From NCBI GenBank assembly GCA_007844125.1, contig CM017558.1, forward strand, positions 44,606,460-44,670,459: 64,000 nucleotides of DNA, given 5' to 3'. Numbering within the stretch: position 1 is the stretch's first letter; every line of letters begins with the position of its first letter. The stretch is from Sinonovacula constricta. Taxonomy: Eukaryota > Mollusca > Bivalvia > Cardiida > Solecurtidae. The notes beneath the pieces are model-generated. The model searched no databases. It was given only the letters and a program-made list of their open reading frames with translations, and was not told the DNA's origin. This document shows, in pieces, positions 25,035-37,126 of the stretch. A program made the position numbers and the translations under genes.

Positions 25035-25235
25035 GAATAGTTATGGTCATTATATTGATGTTCAGCCATTTTGGCAAGAGAAGACCCCTGGGAAAAGTCT
25101 GGGTAGAACCAGTTGCACACCTTTCCATGTTTAGTCCGTCACCCTGAACAGGTTGAACCAGCATGATGATAGGCTAAGCAGTCAGAGGAGTTAAAAGTTG
25201 GTGAGTATACCACTATGTCTTGGGCACCCTATCTT
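25035..25235 (-). mobile_element. SINE, family A
   Basis: Plus-strand ATGGTCATTATATTGATGTT, AAGTCTGGGTAGAACCAGTT, CCGTCACCCTGAACAGGTTG and GGCTAAGCAGTCAGAGGAGT match family A reversed. The tRNA-related head is decayed (CACTATGTCTTGGGCACCC). Confidence 0.55.
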
Positions 25236-25803
25236 TAAATGGAACATCAGTAATGCTTACTGGACTGGTCTATGAAGATCACCTGATAGACAAAGGACAC
25301 ACAAACACAGACATAAACAGACAGATATATAATCTCTTAGTTTGACTAAAAACTTAGTCTAAGGCATTATAGCGTAATATCTGCTGAATATTTGCTGTAA
25401 CTCAGAACTGGAAAATCAATTATCGATGGTCAACAGATCTACACAGGCACGTCCACATTTATAACAAAAATATTAGCCTAATATTAATCTCCTACATCAA
25501 GAACATTTATGATCATTCTGTTCAAATATGAAAACATTGTTTCAAACATAATTATAGTACAAAGTTATGTCTTTATCTTAATCTTTATTTAACACATGAA
25601 AGAATATTGTCTCACTTTACACAGAAGAACAAATAATAAAAGTGAGATGAGTTACGTCCAAATTGCAGAATGGTCCATGCTAAACCTATGACTCTCATCA
25701 TATTCATCCTATCAGGGTAAATGTTAGTGGTATTCAGGTACAGGTTCTACCAGCTTAACTGGATTATGTCAGGATTTATGTTAACATTTCTTGGATCAGT
25801 TTA

Positions 25804-25848
25804 GTCGATGTACGACTGTACTGACTGTCCGACTGTACTGACTGTCTG
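25804..25848. repeat. 17-bp tandem duplication
   Basis: CGACTGTACTGACTGTC occurs twice, then CTG. Confidence 0.7.
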
Positions 25849-26102
25849 ATTTGCTTGGTGTGATTGTTAATTGCAATACTTTTATTAAATAAGTCACAGT
25901 GACCTAGGTACAACAGTTCACAGGCAATTATGCCAAATTGAATGTTAATGTATATCCAGTGTAGCCTCTGGCCAGACTGGACAATCTGACTGCCAATGAT
26001 AGGTTTATAACATTTAAAGCTGACCAGTCTTTTTTGTGGCTTGAGAAGGGTACAGGTACATACAGCCATTTGTGAAATAATATTATAAACCTTACACCTT
26101 CA

Positions 26103-26606
26103 AGGTGGTATTCAACAATTTGGACCATTTGTTATTTTCAAATAACAAAATAAGTCATTGTTACCTGAAAAGGTCCTGCAAAATGCTATTTATTGGTGCC
26201 CTAGATCTGTGAGAACAGCGAAGCATAAATCCTCACTTCCCATTGCAAACAGATATTTCCTATCTGAGCCACGTTGCATAGTAAGCTATTTTTAAATTAA
26301 GAAAATCACATGACCACTTACTTTTGAGATCATTTTACATGAACTTCTGGGTAATTAGCTCTGACATCGATATCTCTTTTTAGCTGAAATACCCATCATA
26401 GTTATTCATAGATATGGAAACAATGAACATTTTAAGCGATATTTTTTTTAATGATTTGTACTGTCTAACAATTAAGTAATGCAATAAATAGCCTTTACTT
26501 AAACAAAAGGTAGAAGCTTATGCAGCAACAGTGCAAACATTCCCAAGAACAAGAGGTAAGACGTTGTTACATGTATAAGAAACAGACAAACTGCTGGGCA
26601 CCACCT
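26103..26606. mobile_element. TTAA-type MITE, copy 2
   Basis: This element belongs to the 721 family. It shares the internal blocks AAATAAGTCATTG, CCTGCAAAATGCT and the CTATCTGAGCCACG region. Ends are AGGTGGTATTCAACAATTTG and (inverted) AGGTGGTGCCCAGCAGTTTG. The flanks are TTCA and TTTA rather than TTAA, so this copy is older or its target site has mutated. Length 504 bp, no coding capacity. Confidence 0.7.
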
Positions 26607-26775
26607 TTTAATGGCATATCAGTCATTGTAAATCAGAGCATGTAAACATATTTACTTGACTTACATTTCTATTTCTCCGTACCTTAAAGAAGGAAAAAAC
26701 AACATGACCTTTAAAATAAAGTCACATGCCTGTCAAAGGTTTGAATAAGCAATTACACAATTTTATTTTAATTAA

Positions 26776-27258
26776 AGGTTGTGTCTGACAGTTTAGTCTA
26801 AAACATTTTTACTCAAATAACCAAATAAGTCATTGATTGGTACCTGAAAAGGTCTTGCAAAATGCTGTCATTGATGCCAAAGATCTGTTTGAACAATCAA
26901 GGATAAATACCCACATGTTATTGCAAACAGGAGTTTCCTATCCAAGCAACGCTGCAGAGATAGCTATTTTTAAACTCAGAAAACTACTTACTTTTTTTTA
27001 TAGACATCTGGACAAGCAGCTCTGACCTCATTATCTATATCTAGCAAAGACAACAATCATGCTCTTCATAGAGTTGGTAAGACTGAACATAGAGTACTCT
27101 TTTCTAATAAGTACATTCTAACAACTCAGTAAGTCTTCAAAATCATCGTTAAAACATCTAAGGTATGGGTTTTTGCAAGAAGTATGACCAAAGGCCCCAA
27201 AGCAGTGGTTAGATATTTGTACATGTATTTAATATGGGCAAACTGTTGGATACCACCT
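26776..27258. mobile_element. TTAA-flanked MITE, copy 3
   Basis: This third copy of the family is 483 bp. Its ends are AGGTTGTGTCTGACAGTTTA and (inverted) AGGTGGTATCCAACAGTTTG, with TTAA on both sides (26772-26775, 27259-27262). It lies only 170 bp from copy 2, in the same orientation judged by internal blocks. The 62-codon ORF inside it is incidental. Confidence 0.75.
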
Positions 27259-27262
27259 TTAA

Positions 27263-28006
27263 TAGAGTATGGCTAATGATTTATATTTCATCAGAACAAA
27301 AGTTTATGTTTAATTTAGTTTCAACCTGGCAATGGTCTCATCATTTATATGATAAGAAATCACTTAAAATTTAGAAAAAAATTGAGTTCCTAACTTAATT
27401 ATTGAGGTGAATGCAATGGGTGTGTAGTATGGAAAAGAACAACTGTTAAATCAAACTGAAATTTCCTGCATATCAGCGAGCAATTTTAAACAATAGGAAT
27501 AGGAATTTTAAAAATTTGCTAAATTTAAGTTTTTTTAGTTTTTTTTTGTTTTTGTTTTTAGTTGTTTTGTTTTTAATTAAAATACATGGATTAAATTAAT
27601 GTTTCTTCTCATTTGCCAACTCCATACCAGTTATCTTGTTTTTGGCTAATTATTCTAAGTGTAAGTGTAATGGTGACATCATTAGTACATTAATTTAGTC
27701 CTAGCCATGTTATCCCTAACTATCCGAAAGTTTCAGTTATATATGAATGACATAACAGTGATGTAATTATCAACAACATTTGAAGGAGGAAAAGGTTACA
27801 TATCAGGGTTCTCAATCTCCCTTTTAGTGCCAATATTCAGTACTATTCCACCAGCTAAAAGTTGTTGTTCTACCATTTCAAGAAAAGGTATACCCCACAA
27901 TAAAAAAATCCAAAATGTTGTAATCTTTTACTTGACGATCTTTGTCTGCAGAGGCAATGAAATAAAACCTTAAATAAAAATTAAATATGGTTTTTCTATT
28001 TTCTAG
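27263..28006. other. AT-rich, nothing supported
   Basis: T-rich stretch at 27530-27575; otherwise unremarkable. Confidence 0.5.
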
Positions 28007-28098
28007 AAAAGCTCAGAACACCTGACAATTTCCAGTTAGTATTGACAGAGATAGATGTGAAGCGTTTGTTTGGGGTAGAACCACTGGTACAACACAAG
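28007..28098 (+). CDS. Exon-like segment, possibly SINE-exonised
   Basis: A textbook acceptor (TTTTTCTATTTTCTAG|) and a donor (CACAAG|GTAGC) bracket 92 bp on the plus strand. Only one frame is open: two bases plus 30 codons, containing TPDNFQLVLTEIDVKRLF and ending VEPLVQHK. The 3' third (GGGGTAGAACCACTGG) matches the conserved core of the SINE family scattered through the window. Either a degenerate SINE happened to leave splice sites, or an exon has captured SINE sequence. The product is unrecognised. Confidence 0.25.
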
Positions 28099-28617
28099 GT
28101 AGCTAGAATTCATCTTTTCTTTCTATATTTTTCAAGTAATAATTATGAAAACATCTTTGTATTTTGTGAAACCAGTTTCCACTACAAAAACAATGAGCAG
28201 CATCATAATGATAATAATGTTTAATAACATTTATAGCTCATCTTCATGTATATTAGTTAAAATTCATCAATTTTGAACATTACATCATACATTAAACATG
28301 TACCTACTGCCTGCAGTATAACCGCACCTCAGTGTTGCCCAGTCTATGAGCAGAGAACCCTGTGTGACATCAATTAGCAGGATGCTAAGCTAATACTAGT
28401 TATTTCCCTTTATATAATTGAATTTTGCATCAGCCATAGCTGCTGGTGGATCAGATAAGTGTTCACTGTGTTTAAAGCATATTACCGGAGAAGACTTACT
28501 CTAGACATTACTAGGCTAAGAAAACAGAATACAATCCATTTACTTGTTGACAAAAAAGCACAATATAATGACAGATGAACATTTTTATATGAATTTATAT
28601 AACAAATGAAAACATGC

Positions 28618-28659
28618 CTTATTATTATTATTGTTGTTGTTATTGTTGTTGTTGTAGAC
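28618..28659. repeat. ATT/GTT microsatellite
   Basis: TTATTATTATTATTGTTGTTG and further GTT units, about 14 triplets. Simple repeat. Confidence 0.85.
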
Positions 28660-28822
28660 ATGATAGAACTGTTTGCACTGTTTGCGGCAAAAGAAACATG
28701 AACATATTTTACTTTATGAAAGTTCCAGCAAAGATCTACTTACAGTTTCAAGGGACATGCATTTACAATATAACACCTTACAATATATAAGAAAAGAAAC
28801 TTTCTAGCTTGCAGTACATCTC

Positions 28823-29442
28823 TGGTTGTACTCAGGACAAAAAACAGTACAAAGATCTGTGTCTTCCATGGTTCTACTCAGGACAAAAGATCTGTGTCTT
28901 CCATGGTTCTACTCAGGACAAAAGATCTGTGTCCTCCATGATTCTACTCAGGACAAACGATCTGTGTCCTTCAGGGTTCTACTCAGGACAAAAAATCTGT
29001 GTCCTCCATGATTCTACTCAGGACAAACGATCTGTGTCCTTGAGGGTTCTACTCAGGACAAAAGATCTGTGTCCTCCATGGTTCTACTCAGGACAAAAGA
29101 TCTGTATCCTTCAGGGTTCTACTCAGGACAAAAGATCTGTGTCCAAAAGATCTGTGTCCTTCAGGGTTCTACTCAGGACAAAAGATCTGTGTCCTTCAGG
29201 GTTCTACTCAGGACAAAAGATCTGTGTCCTCCATGATTCTACTCAGGACAAAAGATCTGTATCCTCCATGGTTCTACTCAGGACAAAAGATCTGTGTCCT
29301 TCAGGGTTCTACTCAGGACAAAAGATCTGTGTCCTTCATAGTTCTACTCAGGACAAAAGATCTGTGTCCACCATGGTTCTACTCAGGACAAAAGATCTGT
29401 GTCCTCCATGGTTCTACTCAGGACAAAAGATCTGTGTCTTCC
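28823..29442. repeat. 35-bp minisatellite, about 17.7 copies
   Basis: The unit is GGTTCTACTCAGGACAAAAG plus ATCTGTGTCCTCCAT, with CCATGG / TCAGGG / CCATGA variants. One copy near 29143 has an 18-bp internal duplication. The unit has no stop in any of its three plus frames, so the array gives 214- and 86-codon ORFs with 35-residue periodicity. I regard these as not genes. Confidence 0.95.
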
Positions 29443-29520
29443 ACCACAAATAATGATTTCAATCAGCTGGAAGATGACAACTAACCATAGCAACTGGCAT
29501 TCTCACTCACAAACATAATA

Positions 29521-30821
29521 TGCTATGATCCCATCCCTCCTTATCTCCTGATATATACAAATATATAATATTGCCACAATCCCATCCTTCCTCATTTTCA
29601 TTATATACAAATATATAATTTTGCCACGATCCCATCCCTCCTTATCTCCTCATATATACAAATATATAATTTTGCCACGATCCCATCCTTCCTCATTTCC
29701 TCATATATACAAATATATAATATTGCCATGATTCCAGCCCTCCTTATCTCCTGATTTATACAAATATATAATTTTGCCACAATCCCATCCTTCCTCATTT
29801 TCATTATATACAAATATATAATTTTGCCACGATCCCATCCCTCCTTATCTCCTCATATATACAAATATATAATTTTGCCACGATCCCATCCTTCCTCATT
29901 TCCTCATATATACAAATATATAATTTTGCCACAATCCCATCCTTCCTCATTTCCTCATATATACAAATATATTATTTTGCCATGATCTCATCCCTCCTTA
30001 TATCCTTCTATATACAAATATATAATATTGCCACAATCCCATCCCTCCTTATCTCCTGATTTATACAAATATATAATATTGCCACAATCCCATCCTTCCT
30101 CATTTTCATTATATACAAATATATAATTTTGCCACGATCCCATCCCTCCTTATCTCCTCATATATACAAATATATAATTTTGCCACGATCCCATCCTTCC
30201 TCATTTCCTCATATATACAAATATATAATATTGCCATGATTCCAGCCCTCCTTATCTCCTGATTTATACAAATATATAATTTTGCCACAATCCCATCCTT
30301 CCTCATTTTCATTATATACAAATATATAATTTTGCCACGATCCCATCCCTCCTTATCTCCTCATATATACAAATATATAATTTTGCCACGATCCCATCCT
30401 TCCTCATTTCCTCATATATACAAATATATAATTTTGCCACAATCCCATCCTTCCTCATTTCCTCATATATACAAATATATTATTTTGCCATGATCTCATC
30501 CCTCCTTATATCCTTCTATATACAAATATATAATTTTGCCATGATCTCATCCCTCCTTATCTCCTCATATATACAAATATATAATTTTGCCACAATCCCA
30601 TCCCTCCTTATCTCCTCACATATACAAATATTTAATTTTGCCACCATCCCATCCCTCCTTATCTCCTCATATATACAAATATTTAATTTTGCCACAATCC
30701 TATCCCTCCTTATCTCCTCATATATACAAATATATAATTTTGCCACAATCCCATCACATCTCCTAATATATACAAATTTATACTTTTGCCACCATCCCAT
30801 ACCTCCTTATATATACCAATA
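29521..30821. repeat. 51-bp minisatellite, about 25 copies, with higher-order duplication
   Basis: The unit contains GCCACGATCCCATCC, CTCCTTATCTCCTCATATAT and ACAAATATATAATTTT. The unit length is 50-51 bp, so 17-residue periodic ORFs appear on both strands. Segment 29554-30026 reappears 508 bp later at 30062-30534 with no difference that I could see by eye. Confidence 0.95.
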
Positions 30822-31589
30822 CACAAAATATTGTCAAATGTTGAATGTGTGTGAAATGGCAATGTATAAGAACATCATTTCCTTGCATGGTCTTTGTCCA
30901 ATCATGGCTCGACTGCAGCTACGCACACACAAGCCTATCCTGAATGGTCCTTAATATCAGAAAACGTTTCCATTTCAAAGTGGAGCTACCTCAAATCATG
31001 CAAATAGCTGAAGGCTGTGTAGATAATCAGAGAGTCAACAATGGCAGATCCACAAGTCAATATATTAGGTGGGCTACATGCTGCAAACACAATGGTTCCC
31101 AATGCTTTGTTGACCTTATACACAGGATGTGAGATTTTTAGACTGCTACGTTTTCAGTAAATGTTTGCAAAAGACAGAGAAGTTGAAGATGAAATGGACA
31201 AACAGTGTTGTTGTTTTGAAAGGGTGTTAATAAATGTTTACTGTGTACATGAAGCAAATATAATGAGAGAATGGCACCTTCATTTCCATGGAAATGTCAT
31301 GATCTGAAAATAAAACTTAATTCTCTGGCCAATTCTGTACTTAAGGTACACCTGTAGCAAGGTCCTGCTTCATAGTTAGAGTTGTTTTAGTACTTCAACC
31401 GACATATCTCCTCCAAACGCTTATTTTGCTTTTGTATAACAGGATCATTCTAAAAAAATAATTTCATCAAGTACCAATAGAACAGCTTCCAACTGAGAAT
31501 TATGTGATATCTTGCTTCAGAGGCTAAGATCTCTCCTGTCCAAAGCTCTGCAGGAGACGAGAATTGAGAGTTCTGGTTTATTTATTTAT
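30822..31589. other. No supported gene
   Basis: A short GC-richer patch at 30890-30955 and a TTTA microsatellite at 31575. No coding evidence. Confidence 0.45.
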
Positions 31590-31755
31590 TTATTTTTATA
31601 CATTGCACCAACATTGAAATGGTCACAAAGGCTTTATCCAGATGTTATTGGTGAAGGAGGACACAGACATGTCTGGGTAGCTCCACAGGCATACTGTGGG
31701 TCAGCTGGAAATCATCACCCTGGACAGTTTAGTCTGACTAGGACTAGAACCCACA
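31590..31755 (-). mobile_element. SINE, family A, decayed
   Basis: Plus-strand GAAGGAGGACACAGACATGT, CTGGGTAGCTCCACAGG, GTGGGTCAGCTGGAAATCAT and GGACTAGAACCCACATG correspond to the family-A core and B-box region on the minus strand. It underlies a spurious 113-codon ORF. Confidence 0.5.
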
Positions 31756-34700
31756 TGTTAAAGAAAAGATTCAAGGCCTATACATTTACTTTGAGACATA
31801 ACAAGAGGCCTCAGATGGCTGTATACTGCTTAACTGAGTGTCATAGGTGGTAAGAAACAGTTTTAAACAGAGCCAAATGAATGCAGAATTGTGAATTGCA
31901 AAGTTTCCAATCACTCAGACAATCAGGTTCAATTTTAGAGCTGGGGCAATATCATTGAAGAACCACTGTATTACAATTTTTTACACCACTATCCCATATC
32001 ATGATACCATTTGAAGGTATTGATACTTGATGATATGGTAACAAAGAAAAAATATCAGGCTATTAAGGAAACAATGACATGAATCGGAAACTTGCTCACA
32101 ATCTACTTGTATTCCGAATGTGTTTTTTTCAATTTGTCATCAAAAACATAATATTCTTTCTACAGTTAAATTTAGCTTCTGTAACTATATACCTTTTCTG
32201 ACTGGTTTCAATAAGGAAGTTTCATATAATCATCAATAGTTATTTACACTTTTCCTAAAAGGTACAAATACTTGTAGTTGTTTAGCCCAAGGCCACTTCT
32301 CCATTGAGGAAACATGATTAAAACACTTAAGGTTTCGGTGGGTTTAAAAACCTGGGTTGAACCGCTTTTGTTATTCTAATGACTTTTCTTCCCAGGATAA
32401 AGATTAGGGCAGATGACCACTTCACTGACCGGTGCATTATGTCACACAACAAAGATAATATGTTAAATATTTAAACTCTCCAAAAACTAGGTTAAAGAAA
32501 CAAAAGACATTTAATTCAGCAGTAATTGCCTGCATTCAAGTCATTTAAATTGAAAATGTTTGTATATCTGCAAGGTCATTAAAATTTTGATTAAATATAT
32601 TTTATTACAAGGTTAAGCTTTTTATCAAGAAGTGCAGTTCACAATATATAGAATGTTTCTTATAATAGCATGTGTTCCATCTTTTTACACAAAGTTGGTC
32701 AGAAGTCATATTACAACTATAAAAACAGTTTGTTAAAAGAAACAGGCAGCTGAAGTATTTTCTAAACAGAATGCATTTTTTACATCAAAATGTTATCAGA
32801 GGTCAATCTTGATATATAAAATAACCAACAGAAAATTAACAAAAAAACAACAGTCAATAATGAAAAGTGTAGGAAATTCAACTATAAGTTAGGGAGCACA
32901 AGTAGGGTCTCCAAGGCAGTTGCCCTTCTAGATGGAACAGATAGGATTACTGTAATCTTGTTTTAGGCTTAGAGGATCTGTTTAAATATCCTCTTACAGT
33001 CAGCCACTGTGAAGCCTCTGTGAACATCTATTATGTCTTTATATACAATAAACTAGGATATAAACTGTCTGAGCCACTGTGCCTGTTTCCTCTTGGGAAA
33101 TAAAACAACATGTTTGGTCAGAATAATTACTTCCAGTTCAATTGCTCCCCAGAAAGTTTTAGAATGCCTTTATTTGTGTATATGACAACGTTATGGCCTT
33201 ACAGAAATAAATTCTATTGGCTTGCAGAAGTTTTATGTCTGCTGAACAGTCGCAAGCAATGATGCATTCTTAATAAGGTCTTTATCAGCAATAAATATAA
33301 TGAGCAATAAAAGTGAGAGAAGGTTCAAAGAGAATAAGGAATACGTTAAATAGTATATATGATACATCAATCAATAAGGATTTATTATATGTTGACAGTA
33401 AAATCTTTTTAATATAAATGATAAAAAAGGTTTGTTTTCAACTTTAAAGAAAGCCCATTATTTAACAAGCGAGCAGTTTAACACCATTTTTAAATTTCAA
33501 ATTTTGCTTTTAGGCTGTAATCATTTAATGAAAATACACTTCATAATATTTTTTTAATAATTAATAAAAACAAACAAGATCTATCAAAATTGATTGTTGA
33601 AGTGTACCATTTTACAAGAAAATTATCTACTTAGCTTAAAAACTTCAGTAAAAGATTGAATCTTGGCCCTAGTCAACATTCATTGACAGAGCATAATATT
33701 TGTAATCAGGTAAACCAACAAATACCAAACTCGGTGTCATTGTCAATAACAGAAGAGACGCTCCTTACTATCGAGCCAACCCTCGAAATAAAAGAAAAGA
33801 AATGGAAACAAATAACTCAGAGCCAGCAGAAAGTGTGTGTGTGTCAAAGAGTAGAACTATTTGCTTTTGTTCATGGCATAGTTATCTCGGAGACGGATCA
33901 ACCTGTCTGAAGAATGCTCTGAATCTTTCCAACAATACGCTGAACTATGGCATGCTTTCCTGACCCAGGACATCTAATGAGTCGTGGAGTGTCAACAGTC
34001 AATGGTTGACTGTCATAAATATAGGAGAATATATTTCAAATTTTTTTTTTTAAATCTCCTGGAAAACAAATATACCTCTTACTCACTAGAGTTGGCTAAA
34101 TGTAACAATTTTAATAAGTACCAACTTTATAGGGTTTGGTTATGCTATAATTTTTTTCCAAAGAAATCTTTTTTTATTGCAAATATCTGGCATGCAGCAG
34201 TTCACTGAGTCCAACAATCTGATTGCACGCCAAAGTACCCACAGCTAGATCTGTAAGAAGAGAAACCTTGCATATCTGGATAAGGTTGAACCAGTGAAAT
34301 TCAAGCTGTTATAGGATATGTCATGATAGGTAATTAGCAAAAGGTGTCAAATGATTTCCTTTTGCTTTGCTGGTAGATCAAAAACAAATAAATGTGTGAA
34401 GTCGCACCTTACAATAAGGTCAAGAGTACAAGTATGGTGACCTGACTATTGCCAATTTGCTGGGTTTAAATGTCCCACTATCATTCTGTCTGTAAGACAC
34501 AAACATTGTGAAATTTAATAGACAAATAGCTGCCCTAACTGTTATAACATGCAATTATACTGAATACTGCATTCTGGGCCATCAAGAAAAATCAATTAAT
34601 TAGCTCAAAGAATTACAAAGATTATTAAAACAAACAAAATGCAAACAATCCCATATGATTAACCCCACAAAGTAACAACAACCTCCCAACACCACTCACA

Positions 34701-36062
34701 CAGCCATGTAATAGAAATCCATCATCCATCATAATTTAAGCACTGGGTAAATATTGACAGGATGGGTCAAAATATTTGCCGTGATAAGAGCTACATTATC
34801 AGACAAAATGTGCGAGTCCAAAACTGTGTTTCTTAAATGCCATGAAAATATTACTGCTTGTAAGGCATGTATACAGGTCATGATAATTAACAAGGTTGTC
34901 CAGGTATAGCTTCAGTTGGAATGTTTCTGTTTATGTTTGTTTTCATTGGAATTTAGGTGTGGACTACAATAAATAGCCATTATAATACCTAAGTGGCTAT
35001 CTCTCATCAAACTGGGATTTGTTAATATGATGTTGTGAGATATATTGTCATATGAATGCTGCATTGGAAACAACATCTTAAAATGTTGTTTTTATTGTAT
35101 ATGTTAAGATATCCTAATTAATTTATAAAAAATACTGCCGCAATCATTTTCCTCTTTGCAATGAGTAAATATATTTTATGGAGCCAAGAGTGAACTAGGA
35201 AAAGTATAAAAAAAGACATGTACTTTTAGTCTAAACTGCATGGGTGGCATGCAAATTTGAAAGGTAATATATTACACTGACATCAAGTTTAATATAACAT
35301 AAAAACTTTGTACTTACTTAGAAAAACACTTCTACAGCACTTCCAATTTCATAGGTTAGAATGATAATAAATTACAATTCTATTGTAATTGAAATGGAAA
35401 AAAATATTTTAACACAAATCAGCTTGAGTCATGGATTAACAGTACACTATTGTTATCAAAAAACTGCGAATAAATATCATATTTTATAGAATTTAAGAAA
35501 AAAATGACTAGATCCAAAATATACTCAAGATATCTATCTTTATTATTTTGTATTTATTCATTGCGGGGAGTGGGGGACATTCCGACATCTATGTTGTTGA
35601 ACCAGATATGTATAATGTTTTCTTCAAATCTGAATGTTTCTGCATTTGCAAAACACCTCAGAACTTCAGACATATATAATAGAACACACTGCCCCATTTA
35701 TAAGAAAATGATATTCATTATTATTTTATACAAGTGGCATGCAAAAATTAAGGAGCACAAAAATGATACCATAAGTTTAAGTTTAATACTTAGAGCTACC
35801 ACAGTCTTGTAAAGATAGTCTACGTAAACAATACTTTTACTTGTATGCTTTACAAAGAACGATATCTCATTTGATGGGTCAAATAAAAAACAAACATTTC
35901 AGTTGGCAAAACATAATTGCTAAAGTCACATACTGAGTTACTATAAAATAAAGCTAAGCACAAATATCTACACCATGATGTACATCAAACAAAACTAAGA
36001 CACGCTCATTATCACTATGAGGCTATTTTCTACAATACATGTATCACTAAAAAGTGCACAGG
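31756..36062. other. AT-rich, no confirmed gene
   Basis: The patch 33890-34000 is open on both strands (see rejected list). The 102-codon plus ORF at 35504 has no domain. The rest is AT-rich unique sequence. Confidence 0.4.
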
Positions 36063-36262
36063 AGTGCCTGTGGCAAAGCAGTTAGAGACGTCAACTTGTA
36101 ACTACTCGACCACACACTGCATGGGCTCGATCCCATTTGGGGTATGGTGAGGTGTTCTAACTATCCTGCAGTGTGCCAGTGGTTCTACCCAGACATAAGT
36201 ATGAGGTCTTCTTTTATCAATAATAAGCCAATATGCCATAACTGTGTCAGTGTAATGTAACA
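36063..36262 (+). mobile_element. tRNA-derived SINE, family A
   Basis: The A-box-like TGTGGCAAAGCAGTTAGAGA and B-box GGGCTCGATCCCATTTGGGG are followed by the family-A core CCAGTGGTTCTACCCAGACA and the end GTGTCAGTGTAATGTAACAG. This is the one plus-strand copy with an almost full head. Confidence 0.65.
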
Positions 36263-36911
36263 GAAAAAAGATGCAGCAAATCCTACCGGGGTACTTAAAT
36301 CAGGTCAGAAATTAATTGTCTTCATTTTTATTGAATGTTTAAAATTGAACCGATGTGGACTAGTATCATATGAGTTAAACATAACTTAGTTTTTATGATG
36401 TCCTTTGGCAAAATATACTTTCCTTGCAAAAAAAATATTTACTTTGCTATGAATAAACCCTCATTGGCTTGTTCAAACTTACATAAGAAAATACTTAATG
36501 AAATCTTCTCTGTTTTGAATAAAGGACAAAGACATATTTTTAATGAAGAGGTTTATATTACTTGTTTAGATCAGTTAATGACTTTCAACTAATGTAAATG
36601 GACAAAGGTCATTTTGCTGGGATAAAACCACTGAAGCTTGTTGCACAGAATTCACATGCTGCACAGCATAATCACTTCAGAACTTCTTGGTTTTTGTTAG
36701 TCTTTACCTTAAACATAGTTAGCCACTTATTGTATAGCTAATAAAAGTGAACAAAACCTAATCTAGTGAGAAACTCAAAGCTTACATGAATGTGCCATCC
36801 AGACCCACTTTCTTTATGATCTTGACTTTAGTACAAGAATCATAATTATACAACTTTCAATTTGACCTTGACCTTTGTTAACACCAAAACTAAATTTATA
36901 CGACATCTTAC

Positions 36912-37007
36912 CTGAGGTCTGACCAACTAGCACGGGCTCGTGCCAGGTAAGTCTGGATTGTCAGGTGCTTGAAGCTGTTGCTCCATGACGACCGACGCAG
37001 ACGGCTG
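36912..37007 (-). CDS. Candidate internal exon, unrecognised product
   Basis: This 96-bp minus-strand segment is clearly GC-richer and CpG-richer than its surroundings. It is open in one frame through 31 codons (contains RLRRSSWSNSFKHL and ARARASWSDL) and ends at a strong donor, CTCAG|GTAAGA. An acceptor TACGTAG|C would give phase 2 on both sides, which is compatible with the PDZ exon upstream. I do not recognise the peptide. Cautions: the pyrimidine tract is weak, and the same DNA has equally good donors on the plus strand (GCCAG|GTAAGT at about 36956 and TAG|GTGAGA at about 37033, the latter after an ATG at 36985). The strand is therefore not settled. It could instead be a small CpG-rich regulatory island. 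Confidence 0.25.
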
Positions 37008-37059
37008 CTACGTATCTCCATGGAAACATGTAGGTGAGAATATAGCCTCTAATCCAAAC

Positions 37060-37126
37060 ATGCAAACTCACTTTGCATCATTAAACAATACAGCCTTGAA
37101 TCCAAACATGCAAATGCTCTTTGCAT
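37060..37126. promoter_or_regulatory. Twin octamer-like palindromes
   Basis: ATGCAAA-ctcac-TTTGCAT (37060-37078) and ATGCAAA-tgctc-TTTGCAT (37108-37126) are two inverted pairs with equal 5-bp spacers, 48 bp apart, inside a tandem duplication (TCCAAACATGCAAA both times). The second contains ATGCAAAT, the POU/octamer site. They lie just beside the CpG-richer island at 36912-37035. Regulatory function is inferred only. Confidence 0.35.

Noticed and set aside
29601..30954. ORFs of 70-154 codons with 17-residue repeats on both strands.
   Set aside because: By-product of the 51-bp tandem array.
33903..34010. Minus-strand frame containing CPGSGKHAIVQRIV (P-loop-like) with possible phase-2 acceptor; also a plus-strand frame SFQQYAELWHAFLTQDI ending in a stop.
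   Set aside because: Both strands are open, the P-loop match lacks the first glycine context and the Ser/Thr after the lysine, and no good donor follows the minus frame. Chance open frames of this length are expected.
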